DNA of 64,000 nt. Origin: Stenotrophomonas sp. Marseille-Q4652. GTDB taxonomy: Bacteria; Pseudomonadota; Gammaproteobacteria; Xanthomonadales; Xanthomonadaceae. Numbering within the stretch: the stretch's first letter is position 1; each line of letters starts with the position of its first letter. The notes under the pieces were generated by a model. The model saw nothing but the letters and a program-made list of their open reading frames with translations, ran no database searches and was not told where the DNA came from. Both the position numbers and the translations under genes were made by a program. The stretch is from contig NZ_CAKAKE010000001.1 in NCBI RefSeq assembly GCF_916618915.1, forward strand, positions 3,021,001 through 3,085,000, given 5' to 3'. Of the stretch, positions 25,915 through 34,595 are shown in pieces.

Positions 25915-26301
25915 ATGAAGCACGGCATTGGCAGGAGCACGCGGCTGCTCGGCCTGGCACTGGCCGGCTTTGCCCCGGTGGCCCTGGCCCACCATGGCTG
26001 GGACTGGGCCGAGCAGGAGCAGAGCACGCTGGACGCCACGGTGGTATCGGTGTCGATGACGCCGCCGCATCCCGGCCTGCAGGTCAGGGCCGATGACGGC
26101 AGTACCTGGAAGATCGACCTGGGCAATCCCAACCAGACCGAACGCTCGGGCTTCCGCGCCGACAGCGCCAGGGCTGGCGACCGCATCAGCGTGCTCGGCA
26201 ACCGCAACAGGGACGCCGCGAAGAAGCACATGAAGGCGGTACGCATCGTCGTCGAGGGCACGCCCTACGTGCTGTACCCCGAGCGCCTGCAGGCGCCGTG
26301 A
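25915..26301 (+). CDS. DUF6152-type exported protein
   Basis: The 128-residue precursor starts at 25915 with GGAG upstream. The signal peptide ends at ALA and the mature N-terminus is HHGWDW, the histidine-rich opening that marks DUF6152 proteins. The body (LDATVVSVSMTPPHPGLQVR, TWKIDLGNPNQTERSG, GDRISVLGNRN) is a small beta barrel. Its stop overlaps the GTG start of the following membrane protein, so the two are coupled. Families like these occur together in proteobacteria. A periplasmic metal or cofactor role is suggested by the HHG motif but is unproven. Confidence 0.75.
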   Translation: MKHGIGRSTRLLGLALAGFAPVALAHHGWDWAEQEQSTLDATVVSVSMTPPHPGLQVRADDGSTWKIDLGNPNQTERSGFRADSARAGDRISVLGNRNRDAAKKHMKAVRIVVEGTPYVLYPERLQAP

Positions 26302-26762
26302 CCGCGTGGCTGGACGCGCTGCAGGCCTGGCCGGGCGCGCGCTGGCTGCAGGAGTCGGGCACGGCGTGGATGCTGGTCAACGCCAGCCACCTGCTCGGCA
26401 TCGCCCTGTTGCTGGGCAGCATCCTGCCGCTGGACCTGCGGCTGCTGGCCGGACGCGAACGGCTGCCACTGTCCGCCCCTACGCGCGCGGCGATCCGCAC
26501 CGCCGCGCTGGGGCTGGTGCTGGCCATCGCCACCGGGCTGTGGATGTTCAGCGCGCAGCCGCGCGAGTACCTGGGCAATGCGGCTTTCGCGTGGAAGCTG
26601 GCGCTGGTCGCAGTGGCGCTGGCCAATGTGGCCGCCCAGCACCGGCTGCTCCGGCGCACCCGTACGGGGCAGCCGCACATCGGCGTACGCGCGCTGGCTG
26701 CGCTGTCCTCGCTGCTGTGGCTGGCCACGCTGCTGGCCGGGCGCTGGATCGGCTTCCTGTGA
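26298..26762 (+). CDS. DUF6644-like four-helix membrane protein
   Basis: Starts with GTG overlapping the preceding TGA (GTGA). The 154-residue protein has four hydrophobic helices. It includes MLVNASHLLGIALLLGSILP followed by LDLRLLAG, a pattern (a membrane histidine, then DLRLLG) seen in DUF6644/DUF2214-type membrane proteins. Others are ALGLVLAIATGLWMFSAQP and AFAWKLALVAVALANV. It likely forms a unit with the periplasmic DUF6152 protein. The membrane histidine could bind heme or metal; that is inference only. Confidence 0.75.
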   Translation: MTAWLDALQAWPGARWLQESGTAWMLVNASHLLGIALLLGSILPLDLRLLAGRERLPLSAPTRAAIRTAALGLVLAIATGLWMFSAQPREYLGNAAFAWKLALVAVALANVAAQHRLLRRTRTGQPHIGVRALAALSSLLWLATLLAGRWIGFL

Positions 26763-26786
26763 GGCCGCGGCGCAGTACCGCGGGAG

Positions 26787-27677
26787 TCAGCGCCGGCTGG
26801 CGAGCACGCCGTCCAGCGCGAGCTGCGTCTTGAACCCGGCCTTCTCAAGTCGCTTGGCGACCTCGCGCGGCACGTCGCGGCCGCTGGTCAGCCTGTTGGG
26901 GCTGCCGGTGTAGTGGAACAGCTTGCCGCCCCGGCGCAACACGCGCGCGAGCTGGTCATAGAACGCCTGCGAGTACAGCTCGCCGGCGATGCCAAAGCGC
27001 GGCGGGTCGTGCAGGATCGCGTCCACCGAGGCATCGCCGATGCCGGTGATTGCCTGCGAGACGTCGGCATGGGTCAGCTGCAGCCGGCCACCGGCCGCAG
27101 GCGAGGACGGATCCGGCGACCACGGATTGAGCGTGCGCAGCCACAGCACGTCTGCGTTCTTCTCGAACGAGAACATCCGCGCCACCCCGGCTTCCAGGCA
27201 GCAGGCGGCGAAGTAACCCAGCCCGCCGCACGTATCGAGCACCGTGCGCCCGGCCGGTTCGACCAGCGCCACCTTGCGCCGCGCATCCTCGAACGGGGAG
27301 ACCTGCGCGCTGGGCAGCATCTTGATGCCGTCGATCTCGAATGTCGGCGCGCCCCACTCGGTCGGCACCAGCTTGATCAGGCTGCCGGAGAAGCGCGATA
27401 CCGGCTCGAAGTCCTCGCCATCCCAGTAGTACAGGGTGCGGTCCTTGAGCTTGCCCGGGTACGGATAGTCCTGGTCCTGCCACTGCCAGCGGTCGGCCGC
27501 CAGCGTCGCCTGGCCGGTGCTGCGCCCCAGGTCCAGCGAACCCTCCCACTGCGCCTCGCCGCGGTCGCGCGTGGCCAGCAGGGAGTCGGCGAGGGGACGG
27601 GTGAGCAGCGGGCCGGTGTAGTGGTTCAAGACGGAGGCAGGCGCGCGGATGCGGCCGGGCAGGGAACGGGGCTGCAT
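26787..27677 (-). CDS. Predicted class I SAM-dependent methyltransferase
   Basis: The 296-residue protein has a Rossmann methyltransferase domain in its second half. The SAM-binding loop is VLDTCGGLGYFAACCLEAGV, followed by MFSFEKNADVLWLRTLNPW, an acidic HADVSQAITGI and the catalytic-type ILHDPPRFG. The N-terminal 130 residues (LYYWDGEDFEPVSRFSGSLI) form a separate domain. This plan corresponds to the COG2521 group of predicted methyltransferases, better known from archaea, whose substrate is uncertain. The ATG at 27677 has only a weak ribosome site, and a TTG further in is a possible alternative. Confidence 0.75.
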   Translation of the reverse strand: MQPRSLPGRIRAPASVLNHYTGPLLTRPLADSLLATRDRGEAQWEGSLDLGRSTGQATLAADRWQWQDQDYPYPGKLKDRTLYYWDGEDFEPVSRFSGSLIKLVPTEWGAPTFEIDGIKMLPSAQVSPFEDARRKVALVEPAGRTVLDTCGGLGYFAACCLEAGVARMFSFEKNADVLWLRTLNPWSPDPSSPAAGGRLQLTHADVSQAITGIGDASVDAILHDPPRFGIAGELYSQAFYDQLARVLRRGGKLFHYTGSPNRLTSGRDVPREVAKRLEKAGFKTQLALDGVLASRR

Positions 27678-27756
27678 CCTAACCCACCACCGCGCATGCA
27701 GGCCCGCAACCGGCAACTGCGGCATCATGGCCGGTGCCATGCAAAGGGGAGTGCAC

Positions 27757-28668
27757 ATGGATACAGCCCGCAGGCCACGCATCGGCGTGGCTCTCGGTGG
27801 CGGCTCGGCCCGCGGCTGGGCGCATATCGGCGTGTTGATGGCGCTGGAAGAAGCCGGCATCCGTCCGGACGTGATCGCCGGCACCTCGATCGGCGCGCTG
27901 GTCGGCGCGGTCCACGCCGGCGGCCAGCTGGCTGCGTTCGAGGAATGGGTGCGCACGCTGACCCGGCGCGACGTGATGTCGCTGATGGATTTCCAGTTCG
28001 GCAGCGGCATGCTCAAGGGCGTGCGGCTGATGGACTTCCTGCGCAACCGCTTCAGCAATGCGGATATCGAGGAGCTGGCGATCCCGTTCGGCGCTACCGC
28101 CACCGCACTGGAGACCGGTGCCGAGGTGTGGCTGCGCAGCGGCTCGACCATCGATGCGGTGCGCGCGTCGATCGCGCTGCCGGCGCTGTTCACCCCGGTC
28201 CACCACGAGGGACGGCTGCTGGTCGACGGCGGCCTGGTCAACCCGGTGCCGGTCTCGCTGGCGCGGGCGATGGAAGCGGAGATCGTGATCGCCGTTGACC
28301 TGGCCTCCGGCCTGGTCGGGCGCAACCTGCGTCCCAGCGAGGTGCAGCCGGTGGAGCAGGGCGGCCATGAGTGGCTGCGCAGGCTGCAGGCCAGCGTCGG
28401 CAGCCTGCTGCCGTCCTCGGCACCGGCCGCGCCGGCGCTGCCGTCGTTGCTGGCAGTGATGAGCGCCAGCATCGACATCATGCAGGTGCGCATCACCCGC
28501 AGCCGCATGGCCGGCGATCCGCCCGAGGTGCTGCTGCGGCCGCAGGTGGCCGACATCGGGCTGCTGGATTTCCACCGCGCCACCGAGGCGATCGAAGCCG
28601 GACGCCGCGCGGTCGAGGTGGACCTGCCCTCGTTGCAGCTGCACTGCGCCGCGGCGATGAAGCGTTGA
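27757..28668 (+). CDS. Patatin-like phospholipase, RssA type
   Basis: The start at 27757 has AAGGGG 6 bases upstream and gives 303 residues. Patatin motifs are complete: the oxyanion glycines in ALGGGSARGWAHIG, the nucleophile serine in GTSIGALVGA and the catalytic aspartate in LVDGGLVNPVP. The size and ARGWAHIGVLMALEEAGI match the RssA subfamily of stand-alone cytoplasmic patatins rather than the secreted ExoU or outer-membrane PlpD forms. It should hydrolyse acyl esters of lipids. It is divergent from the methyltransferase gene over 79 bases. Confidence 0.9.
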   Translation: MDTARRPRIGVALGGGSARGWAHIGVLMALEEAGIRPDVIAGTSIGALVGAVHAGGQLAAFEEWVRTLTRRDVMSLMDFQFGSGMLKGVRLMDFLRNRFSNADIEELAIPFGATATALETGAEVWLRSGSTIDAVRASIALPALFTPVHHEGRLLVDGGLVNPVPVSLARAMEAEIVIAVDLASGLVGRNLRPSEVQPVEQGGHEWLRRLQASVGSLLPSSAPAAPALPSLLAVMSASIDIMQVRITRSRMAGDPPEVLLRPQVADIGLLDFHRATEAIEAGRRAVEVDLPSLQLHCAAAMKR

Positions 28669-28776
28669 GGCCAGCCCCGCGCAGGTGAACGGGGGCGTGC
28701 CCGGCGCGGCGCTGGCGGGAACTTCGCCGCGTTGCGGGCGGTCAGTTGGCGCTCGATATCGCGGCAAGGGATGCAG

Positions 28777-29793
28777 ATGGATGTGGCGGCAGGCAGCCGT
28801 GGCGTGACCCACCCACGTGACGCAGTGGAGTGGTTGCCGCAGGCCACCGCGGTGCTGGTCACTGCAACTGTGCTGGCGCTGGCCGCCGCCGCGCTGCTCG
28901 ATCGCCCGCCCCCGGCAGCCGACCGCGGGCAAGCGCGGATGGTGCTGCGTTTCCTGGAGCGTGCCCCGGCGCCGGTGCCATCGACGCCCGGTGTGATGCG
29001 CGTGGCTGCGCCGGCATTGGTGCCGTCCCGGGCACGTGTTCCGTCAAGCCCGGGTGCCGCGGCCCCGGAACAACCGCCAGCGCCACGCGAGGGGTCCACC
29101 TCGACCAGCGCCAGGCTGTACGACGCCAACGGCCAGGTACGCTTGCCGGCCAACGTCGCGGTGGACCCGCTGGATCCTGGTGCCACCGCGCCTCCGGGCA
29201 TGACCAACGAACGCGCGCTGCGCCGCGCCCGGCAGGTGCTCGAGCGACCACAGGCGTTGCCGTACGAGCCCACGCGCTTTGCGAAGGACTGGGCCAGCGA
29301 TGGCACCCTCGGCGACGCCGCCATGCAGGCGGTCGGCCGGCAGATGAAGAAGCTGACCCGGGTGATCTTCGGCGATGACATCCAGGCGGCGGTGGCCAGG
29401 CCGCCACCGGACGTTCGCTTCAATCCCGCACTGCACGAGCAGCCCTCGGACCTGGGCAGCGCGGCCACCGGTGATGCCTACAAGGCGGCGCCGATTCCCG
29501 CGGAGAAGGCACCGGACCTCAACGGCACCGCCAGCGCGGTGATCCGCGCGGCCATCGGCGAGGTCGAGGCCCGCCATCGCGGCTGCAGCGCTGCGCAACT
29601 TCGGGATGCGCTGGGCATCGTGCTGCCGCACCTGCAGGAACTGCAGCGGGTGGAGCGGATGGCCGCCAATGGCACTGACCCGGTGATGGCAGAGCACAGC
29701 CTGCCTGCGGCGGCCGACAGCGCCTACGACCTGGCGCGGCGCGCGCTGTGGTATTCGCACCGCCAGCTGCAGCAGATGCGCTGCGGCGGCTGA
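28777..29793 (+). CDS. Membrane-anchored protein of unknown function
   Basis: The ATG at 28777 has AAGGG 6 bases upstream (338 residues). One transmembrane helix (about 27-45, ATAVLVTATVLALAAAALL) leaves a long outside part. That part begins with a proline- and alanine-rich linker (to about 120) and continues as a helical domain (RARQVLERPQALPYEPTRFA, KKLTRVIFGDDI). Two cysteines stand near the end (RHRGCSAAQL and QQMRCGG). I do not recognise a family. It has no obvious operon partner. Confidence 0.65.
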   Translation: MDVAAGSRGVTHPRDAVEWLPQATAVLVTATVLALAAAALLDRPPPAADRGQARMVLRFLERAPAPVPSTPGVMRVAAPALVPSRARVPSSPGAAAPEQPPAPREGSTSTSARLYDANGQVRLPANVAVDPLDPGATAPPGMTNERALRRARQVLERPQALPYEPTRFAKDWASDGTLGDAAMQAVGRQMKKLTRVIFGDDIQAAVARPPPDVRFNPALHEQPSDLGSAATGDAYKAAPIPAEKAPDLNGTASAVIRAAIGEVEARHRGCSAAQLRDALGIVLPHLQELQRVERMAANGTDPVMAEHSLPAAADSAYDLARRALWYSHRQLQQMRCGG

Positions 29794-29799
29794 GCGCGG

Positions 29800-30117
29800 T
29801 TACGGCTCCAGGCTGAAATGCACCAGGGTCACGTCCTCGTCCGCGCTGAACCCCGGATACAGCGACTGCAGGACCGCCAGCAAACCGGCCACGCAGCGGC
29901 AGTCCGGATCGTGCTCATCGCGCAGGTCGGCGTCGGTGAGGCTGGCAAACGGGCGGCAGTCGGTCTGCAACGTACACGGCGCTGACAGGCTGCCATCGCC
30001 CATCCGGATCCGGGCCATCGCCACGCCCAGCCAGCGCCTGCCGCGGCGCACGCTGGTGTTGCGGCCGGCCAGGAAGCACGGGCGCTGGAACTCGAGGATG
30101 GGCAGTGCGTCAGGCAT
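29800..30117 (-). CDS. ASCH/PUA-like domain protein, YqfB-sized
   Basis: A 105-residue protein shaped like E. coli YqfB (103 residues). FLAGRNTSVRRG corresponds to the ILAGRKTITIRD loop, SLTDADLRDEH to the TLTEKHA region, and SLYPG near the end to DIYPG. YqfB is an N4-acetylcytidine amidohydrolase that relies on Lys21, Thr24 and Glu74. Here the lysine and threonine positions read Asn and Val, so that activity is doubtful. RNA binding or another nucleoside reaction remains possible. It converges with the preceding gene (6-base gap) and is divergent from the transglycosylase gene. Confidence 0.55.
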   Translation of the reverse strand: MPDALPILEFQRPCFLAGRNTSVRRGRRWLGVAMARIRMGDGSLSAPCTLQTDCRPFASLTDADLRDEHDPDCRCVAGLLAVLQSLYPGFSADEDVTLVHFSLEP

Positions 30118-30234
30118 TCGGCATACCGGCTGTGGCGCCGCATTGTCGGCCGCAATGCGGTGGCCGGCCAGTCATCACCTCCGATTCGCGCCACCGGCGC
30201 GACCATCGCCGCCCGCCTGCTGCCCTGTCCGTGA

Positions 30235-31002
30235 ATGCGTCCGTTGCTGGCCACCCTGTTGCTGCTGTTCCTGTCCGCGTGGGACGTGGGAGCGCGCACG
30301 ATCTACCGCTGCGTGCAGGGCGGCACGGTCAGCCTGGCCACCGCGCCGGAACCGGGGTCACGCTGCAAGGCGGTCGAGGTGGACGACAACGCAGTGCAGA
30401 CGCCCAACCTGTGGGGCAACTTCGGCGTGTTCAGCGGCGTGCTCTACGAACGCGAGCAGGACGGAAAGCTGGTCTATTCCACGCGCCGGCTGCCCGGCTC
30501 GCGCGAGTTCCTGAAGTTCACCGTGGCCACCCCCGAGGGCGAGCCGGCGCATCCGGGCATGGGCAAGGTCGGCAAGCCGCAGCTGGACCGCCATGCGAAA
30601 CAGTTCCGCGCCGCGGCCAGGGCCACCGGCGTGGAGGATGCATGGCTGCGCGCCATTGCCCATGCCGAGAGCGCCTTCGACGAGCACGCGGTGTCCAGCA
30701 AGGGCGCGCAGGGCGTGATGCAGCTGATGCCCGAGGTCGCCGCGCAGTACGGCGTGCGCGATCCGTTCTCGGCCGAGGAATCGATCCGCGCCGGCGCGCG
30801 CCACATGAAGTCGCTGCTGCAGCGCTACCGCGGCGACCTGACGCTGGCCGCGGCCGCCTACAACGCCGGCATGGCCGCGGTGGAGCGGTATGGCGGCGTG
30901 CCGCCGTATGCGGAGACGCGTGGCTACATCGAACGCGTGCTCGCCCTGCACGCACGCTACCGCGAAGCGATGGGCCCGCCACCGGAACGCCCGGCGCGCT
31001 GA
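30235..31002 (+). CDS. Lytic transglycosylase (SLT domain) with DUF4124-like N-terminus
   Basis: The 255-residue exported protein has a signal peptide ending DVGA. A short DUF4124-like segment follows (TIYRCVQGGTVSLATAPEPG), and the C-terminal SLT domain spans about residues 120-235. The catalytic glutamate lies in AHAESAFDEHAVSSKGAQGV and is followed by MQLMP; AAYNAGMAAVERYGGVPPYA closes the domain. It cuts the glycan strand of peptidoglycan in the periplasm and leaves 1,6-anhydro ends. The next gene is a peptidase-like fusion with M23 motifs, so both may act on the wall. Confidence 0.9.
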   Translation: MRPLLATLLLLFLSAWDVGARTIYRCVQGGTVSLATAPEPGSRCKAVEVDDNAVQTPNLWGNFGVFSGVLYEREQDGKLVYSTRRLPGSREFLKFTVATPEGEPAHPGMGKVGKPQLDRHAKQFRAAARATGVEDAWLRAIAHAESAFDEHAVSSKGAQGVMQLMPEVAAQYGVRDPFSAEESIRAGARHMKSLLQRYRGDLTLAAAAYNAGMAAVERYGGVPPYAETRGYIERVLALHARYREAMGPPPERPAR

Positions 31003-31069
31003 GCCAGGCAGTTCCGCCGGTCGTCGCAAGCGTCTATCGTGCGCGCTTCCCCGGAGTTTCGAATCGCGC

Positions 31070-33133
31070 ATGAAGCCAGCCAGATGGATCGCGGCAGTCC
31101 TGCTGCTCGTTGTGGTTGCCCTGCTGGCTACGCTGTGGCTGCCACGCAAGCCCGGGCCGGTCGAGCCCGCAGCCACGCCGCTGGGCTGGCGCGCGCAGCT
31201 GGAACTGCTGGCCGGCGACGGCATTGGTGGCGCGGATGACGTTGCGGCAATGCAGGCGCGTTTCAGCGATCCCTGGGGTGTGGCCATCGATGCGGCCGGC
31301 ACGGTCTACATCGCCGATGCCGGCGACAACAACCGCATCCGCCGCCTGTGGCTCGATGGCCGGGTCGAAACCCTGGCCGGTGGCCGCGAGGGTTTCGCCG
31401 ACGGGCAGGGCTCGGCAGCGGCCTTCCACACCCCGTCCGGCATCGCGCTGGACCGTGCCGGCAACCTCTATGTCGCCGACACCGGCAACCACGCCATCCG
31501 CAAGGTCAGCGCGCAGGGCGCGGTCAGCACGCTGGCCGGCAACGGCGAGCCGGGCAATGCCGATGGCACCGGCGCGCAGGCGCGCTTCAACGGGCCGATG
31601 GGCGTGGCAGTGGATGCCGGCGGACGTGTGTACGTGGCCGATACCTGGAACGACGCGATCCGCGTGATCGAACCCGATGGCCGCGTACATACCCTGGCCG
31701 GGGCCGGCATCCCGGGCCACCAGGATGCGCCCGGCGCGCAGGCGCGCTTCGATACCCCGACCGACCTGGCCGTTGACGCGCAGGGCCGGGTGTGGGTGGC
31801 CGACATGGGCAACCGCGCGCTGCGCCGGGTCGGGACCGATGGCAGCGTGACCACGCTGCCGGGTGAGCTGTGGGAACCGATGTCGATCGCGCTCAGCCAC
31901 GATGGCGTGGCCTACGTCGGTGAGCGCCAGTCCGGGCGCGTGGTGCAGGTCAGCCCGGCCGGGCACGTCGTCGCGCTCAATGACGAGGACCGTGGCACCC
32001 GGCTGGCCCGTCCCGCGGGCCTGGCGCTGGCGCCGGATGGCAGCGTGCTGGCCAGCGACGCCGCCAGTTACCGCCTGCACCGGCTGACGCCGCTGGCCGA
32101 AGGCCAGACGCCACTGCCGGCCGTGGTTGGACCGTCACCGGACGATCCGCTGCCGCGCAGCCAAGGGCGCTGGCCGCTGCGTCCGCAGGACGGCTGGCAC
32201 GAGGTGGTCGGCACGCTTGGCGAGGTGCGCGGCAATTTCAGCGGCGAGAACCGCCACCACCTGCACGGCGGGCTGGATATCCGCGGCGACGTCGGGCAGA
32301 CCGTGCTGGCCATCGCCGACGGCAAGGTCAGCAGCCCGTCGGCGACCTGGACCCCGGGGCGGCAGGCCGAGGGCATGTCGCTGGACCGGCTGGACTACAT
32401 CCACATGAAGGTCGGCCGCGATCCGCGCAACCGCGCGCTGGACCCGCGCTTTACGCTGCTCACCGACGAGGACGGCCGCCTGGAGCGGGTGCGCGTGCGT
32501 CGCGGCACCCGCTTCCGCGCCGGCGACGCCCTGGGCAGCATCAACAACCAGGCACACGTGCACCTGGTGGTCGGTCCCGGCGGCTACGAGCGCAACGCGG
32601 CGCTGCTTGGTTTCACCAATTTCGTCGATACGGTGGCGCCAAGGATCGATGCGGTGTTCCTGCTCGACGCCCACGACCAGCCACTGCGCGAGCGCCGCAA
32701 CGGTCGCGTGCGGGTGCCCCGCGAAGGGGCGGGCGTGCAGGTCGTGGCCGAAGCCTGGGACCAGGTCGATGGCAACCTGCCACGACGCCGGCTGGGCCTG
32801 TACGCGCTGGGCTACCAGATCCTCGATGCCGCCGGCCGGCCGCTGCCGGGGTACGAGTCGCCGCGCATGAACATCGAGTTCAACCGCATGCCGCCGCAGG
32901 ACGAGGCGGTCAAGGCGATCTACGCGCCCGACAGCGGCATCACCGTGCACGGCAGCGCGGTCACCCGCTTCCAGTACGTGGTCACCAACAGCATCCGCGA
33001 TGGCCTGCTCGCCACCGGGCTGTGGCAGCCGGGCGAGCTGCCGGCCGGGGACTACACGGTGCGCATCACCGCGCGCGATTTCAGCGGCAACGCCGCCCAG
33101 GCCGGTCGCGACCTGCCGATCACCCTGGAGTAG
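31070..33133 (+). CDS. NHL beta-propeller fused to M23 peptidase domain
   Basis: The 687-residue protein has an N-terminal membrane anchor or signal (residues 5-24, RWIAAVLLLVVVALLATLWL). Five or six NHL repeats follow (about 50-340; for example FHTPSGIALDRAGNLYVADT and FNGPMGVAVDAGGRVYVADT), forming a beta-propeller. The C-terminal half (from about 370) carries M23 zinc-peptidase motifs. The HxxxD motif is HGGLD at 399-403 within HHLHGGLDIRGDVGQTVLAI, and the HxH motif is HVH at 496-498 in QAHVHLVVGP. An immunoglobulin-like tail follows. M23 enzymes cut peptidoglycan cross-links. The inserted propeller may bind a partner or glycan. It follows a lytic transglycosylase by 67 bases. Confidence 0.85.
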   Translation: MKPARWIAAVLLLVVVALLATLWLPRKPGPVEPAATPLGWRAQLELLAGDGIGGADDVAAMQARFSDPWGVAIDAAGTVYIADAGDNNRIRRLWLDGRVETLAGGREGFADGQGSAAAFHTPSGIALDRAGNLYVADTGNHAIRKVSAQGAVSTLAGNGEPGNADGTGAQARFNGPMGVAVDAGGRVYVADTWNDAIRVIEPDGRVHTLAGAGIPGHQDAPGAQARFDTPTDLAVDAQGRVWVADMGNRALRRVGTDGSVTTLPGELWEPMSIALSHDGVAYVGERQSGRVVQVSPAGHVVALNDEDRGTRLARPAGLALAPDGSVLASDAASYRLHRLTPLAEGQTPLPAVVGPSPDDPLPRSQGRWPLRPQDGWHEVVGTLGEVRGNFSGENRHHLHGGLDIRGDVGQTVLAIADGKVSSPSATWTPGRQAEGMSLDRLDYIHMKVGRDPRNRALDPRFTLLTDEDGRLERVRVRRGTRFRAGDALGSINNQAHVHLVVGPGGYERNAALLGFTNFVDTVAPRIDAVFLLDAHDQPLRERRNGRVRVPREGAGVQVVAEAWDQVDGNLPRRRLGLYALGYQILDAAGRPLPGYESPRMNIEFNRMPPQDEAVKAIYAPDSGITVHGSAVTRFQYVVTNSIRDGLLATGLWQPGELPAGDYTVRITARDFSGNAAQAGRDLPITLE

Positions 33134-33142
33134 CCCGCCGCC

Positions 33143-33517
33143 TCAGGCGCCGACGCGGGCGCGCTCGGCGTCCATGTCGTGCACCGGGCGCACCTCGATG
33201 CTGCCAAAGCGCGACCACGGGAAGCCGTGGGCGATGCGCACCGCCTCGTCGATGTCGCGTGCCTGGATCAGGTTGAAACCGGCCAGGATCTCGCGGCTCT
33301 CGGCGAACGGCCCGTCGGTGATCCGCGTCTGCCGGTCGCGGGTGCGCAGGGTGCGTGCGGTGGCCGGCGGCTCCAGCTGCTGCGAGGCCAGCAGCACGCC
33401 CTGCGCCTTGAGCTCGTCGGCATGGCGCAGGCAGCCGCGCATCAGCTCGTCGTATTCAGCGGCGGGCGCGGCCTGCACCAGCTCGGGGTCGATGTTGATC
33501 GTCATCAGGAACTGCAT
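33143..33517 (-). CDS. YCII-related (DGPF) protein
   Basis: The 124-residue protein has the YCII/DGPF fold: MTINIDPELVQAAPAAEYDE, then TRITDGPFAESREILAGFNL with the DGPF motif, then DIDEAVRIAHGFPWSRFGSI and EVRP. Such proteins are typical neighbours of ECF42-type sigma factors, and one is encoded 1.5 kb downstream. A second YCII gene lies next to it on the other strand. The molecular function is not established. The fold resembles monooxygenase-like ferredoxin dimers. Confidence 0.85.
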   Translation of the reverse strand: MQFLMTINIDPELVQAAPAAEYDELMRGCLRHADELKAQGVLLASQQLEPPATARTLRTRDRQTRITDGPFAESREILAGFNLIQARDIDEAVRIAHGFPWSRFGSIEVRPVHDMDAERARVGA

Positions 33518-33690
33518 CGCGGCTCTCCGTCAGGGCAGGGACCGATGATGCCGCATCCCCCGTGGAGGCGGGGTTCGTTGCGGCGCACCAACCCCGCAAG
33601 AAGAAATCTGCCACGCATGTCGATTGCTGCCGGCCTCATCCGTCGTACCCGTTGAGAGCCCAGGTGAGGGCGTCACGATACGGGTGCGCG

Positions 33691-34116
33691 ATGAAGGTGA
33701 TGGTGATCGTCAAGGCCACGGCGGACAGCGAGGCCGGGCAACTGCCGACCCACGACGAACTGGCCGCCATGGGCCGCTTCAACGAGGAACTGGTCGAGGC
33801 AGGGGTAATGCTGGCCGGCGAGGGGCTGCATCCCAGCGAGCGCGGCGTGCGGGTGCGCTTCGACGGCGTAACGCGCAGCGTGATCGAGGGTCCCTTCGCC
33901 GGAACCGGAGAGCTGGTTGCCGGCTTCTGGCTGTGGCAGGTGCGCTCGCTGGAGGAGGCCGTGGAATGGCTCAAGCGCGCACCCTTTGGCTCCCGCTGCG
34001 TGAAGACCGTGGAAATCCGCCCGGTCTTCACCATGGATGACTTCGGCCAGGCCTTCACCCCTGGACTGCGCGAGCAGGAGCAGCGCCTGCGCGAACGCAT
34101 CGGCACCGCTGACTGA
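33691..34116 (+). CDS. YCII-related protein, second copy
   Basis: The 141-residue protein starts MKVMVIVKATADSEAGQLPT. It shares the DGPF-family plan in altered form: FDGVTRSVIEGPFAGTGELV replaces DGPF by EGPF, then FWLWQVRSLEEAVEWLKRAP and VEIRPVFTMDDFG follow. It is divergent from the first YCII gene. It is followed after 26 bases by a VOC-family gene, so 33691-36325 may be one transcript that ends with the sigma factor gene. The ribosome site is weak. Confidence 0.82.
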   Translation: MKVMVIVKATADSEAGQLPTHDELAAMGRFNEELVEAGVMLAGEGLHPSERGVRVRFDGVTRSVIEGPFAGTGELVAGFWLWQVRSLEEAVEWLKRAPFGSRCVKTVEIRPVFTMDDFGQAFTPGLREQEQRLRERIGTAD

Positions 34117-34142
34117 ATCCCCCACCCACAAGGAGCATTGCC

Positions 34143-34581
34143 ATGAAACTGATTCCGTTCTTCGCCTTCCAGGGCCAGGCCCATGAAGCCATGGCGTTCT
34201 ACGCGCAAGCGCTGGGCGGCAAGGTCGTATCCGAAACCCGTTACCGCGACATGCCGCCGGGCGGGGACATGGGCGAGGGCTGCGGTCAGCCCAGCCAGGA
34301 CACCCTGGACCCTATCGCCCACAGCCAGCTGGAAGCGGGCGGGGCGGTGCTGATGGCGGCCGACGGACCGTCCCATGGCGACGGCGGTGGCACCACCACG
34401 GTCAACGTCGAGGTCGACTCGATCGAGGAAGCCGAACGCGTGTTCGCCGCGCTGGGCCGAGGGCGGCAAGGTCCAAATGCCGATGACCGAGACCTTCTGG
34501 GCCCATCGCTGGGGCTTCCTGCACGACCGCTACGGCAAGCCGTGGATGGTCAACTGCATGAAGCCGATGCCGGCGCCCTGA
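34143..34581 (+). pseudogene. VOC-family (PhnB-like) gene with a single-base frameshift
   Basis: AAGGAG precedes the ATG. The first 105 residues (KLIPFFAFQGQAHEAMAFYA, GGAVLMAADGPSHGD, VDSIEEAERVFAAL) are a PhnB-type glyoxalase/bleomycin-fold protein. At 34454-34456 one extra G shifts the frame. The correct continuation is AEGGKVQMPMTETFWAHRWG, then DRYGKPWMVNCMKP, ending with TGA at 34579-34581 (about 145 residues in all). Uncorrected, the frame runs into the next VOC gene and gives a false 285-residue fusion. This may be a sequencing error in a run of G or a real lesion. Confidence 0.8.
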
Positions 34582-34595
34582 GCAGGAGAATCCAA

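Noticed and set aside
31070..33133. Assignment of the propeller protein as a quinoprotein dehydrogenase
   Set aside because: The repeats are of NHL type (VAVDxxGxVYVADT) and lack PQQ-binding motifs, and the C-terminal half has M23 ligands.
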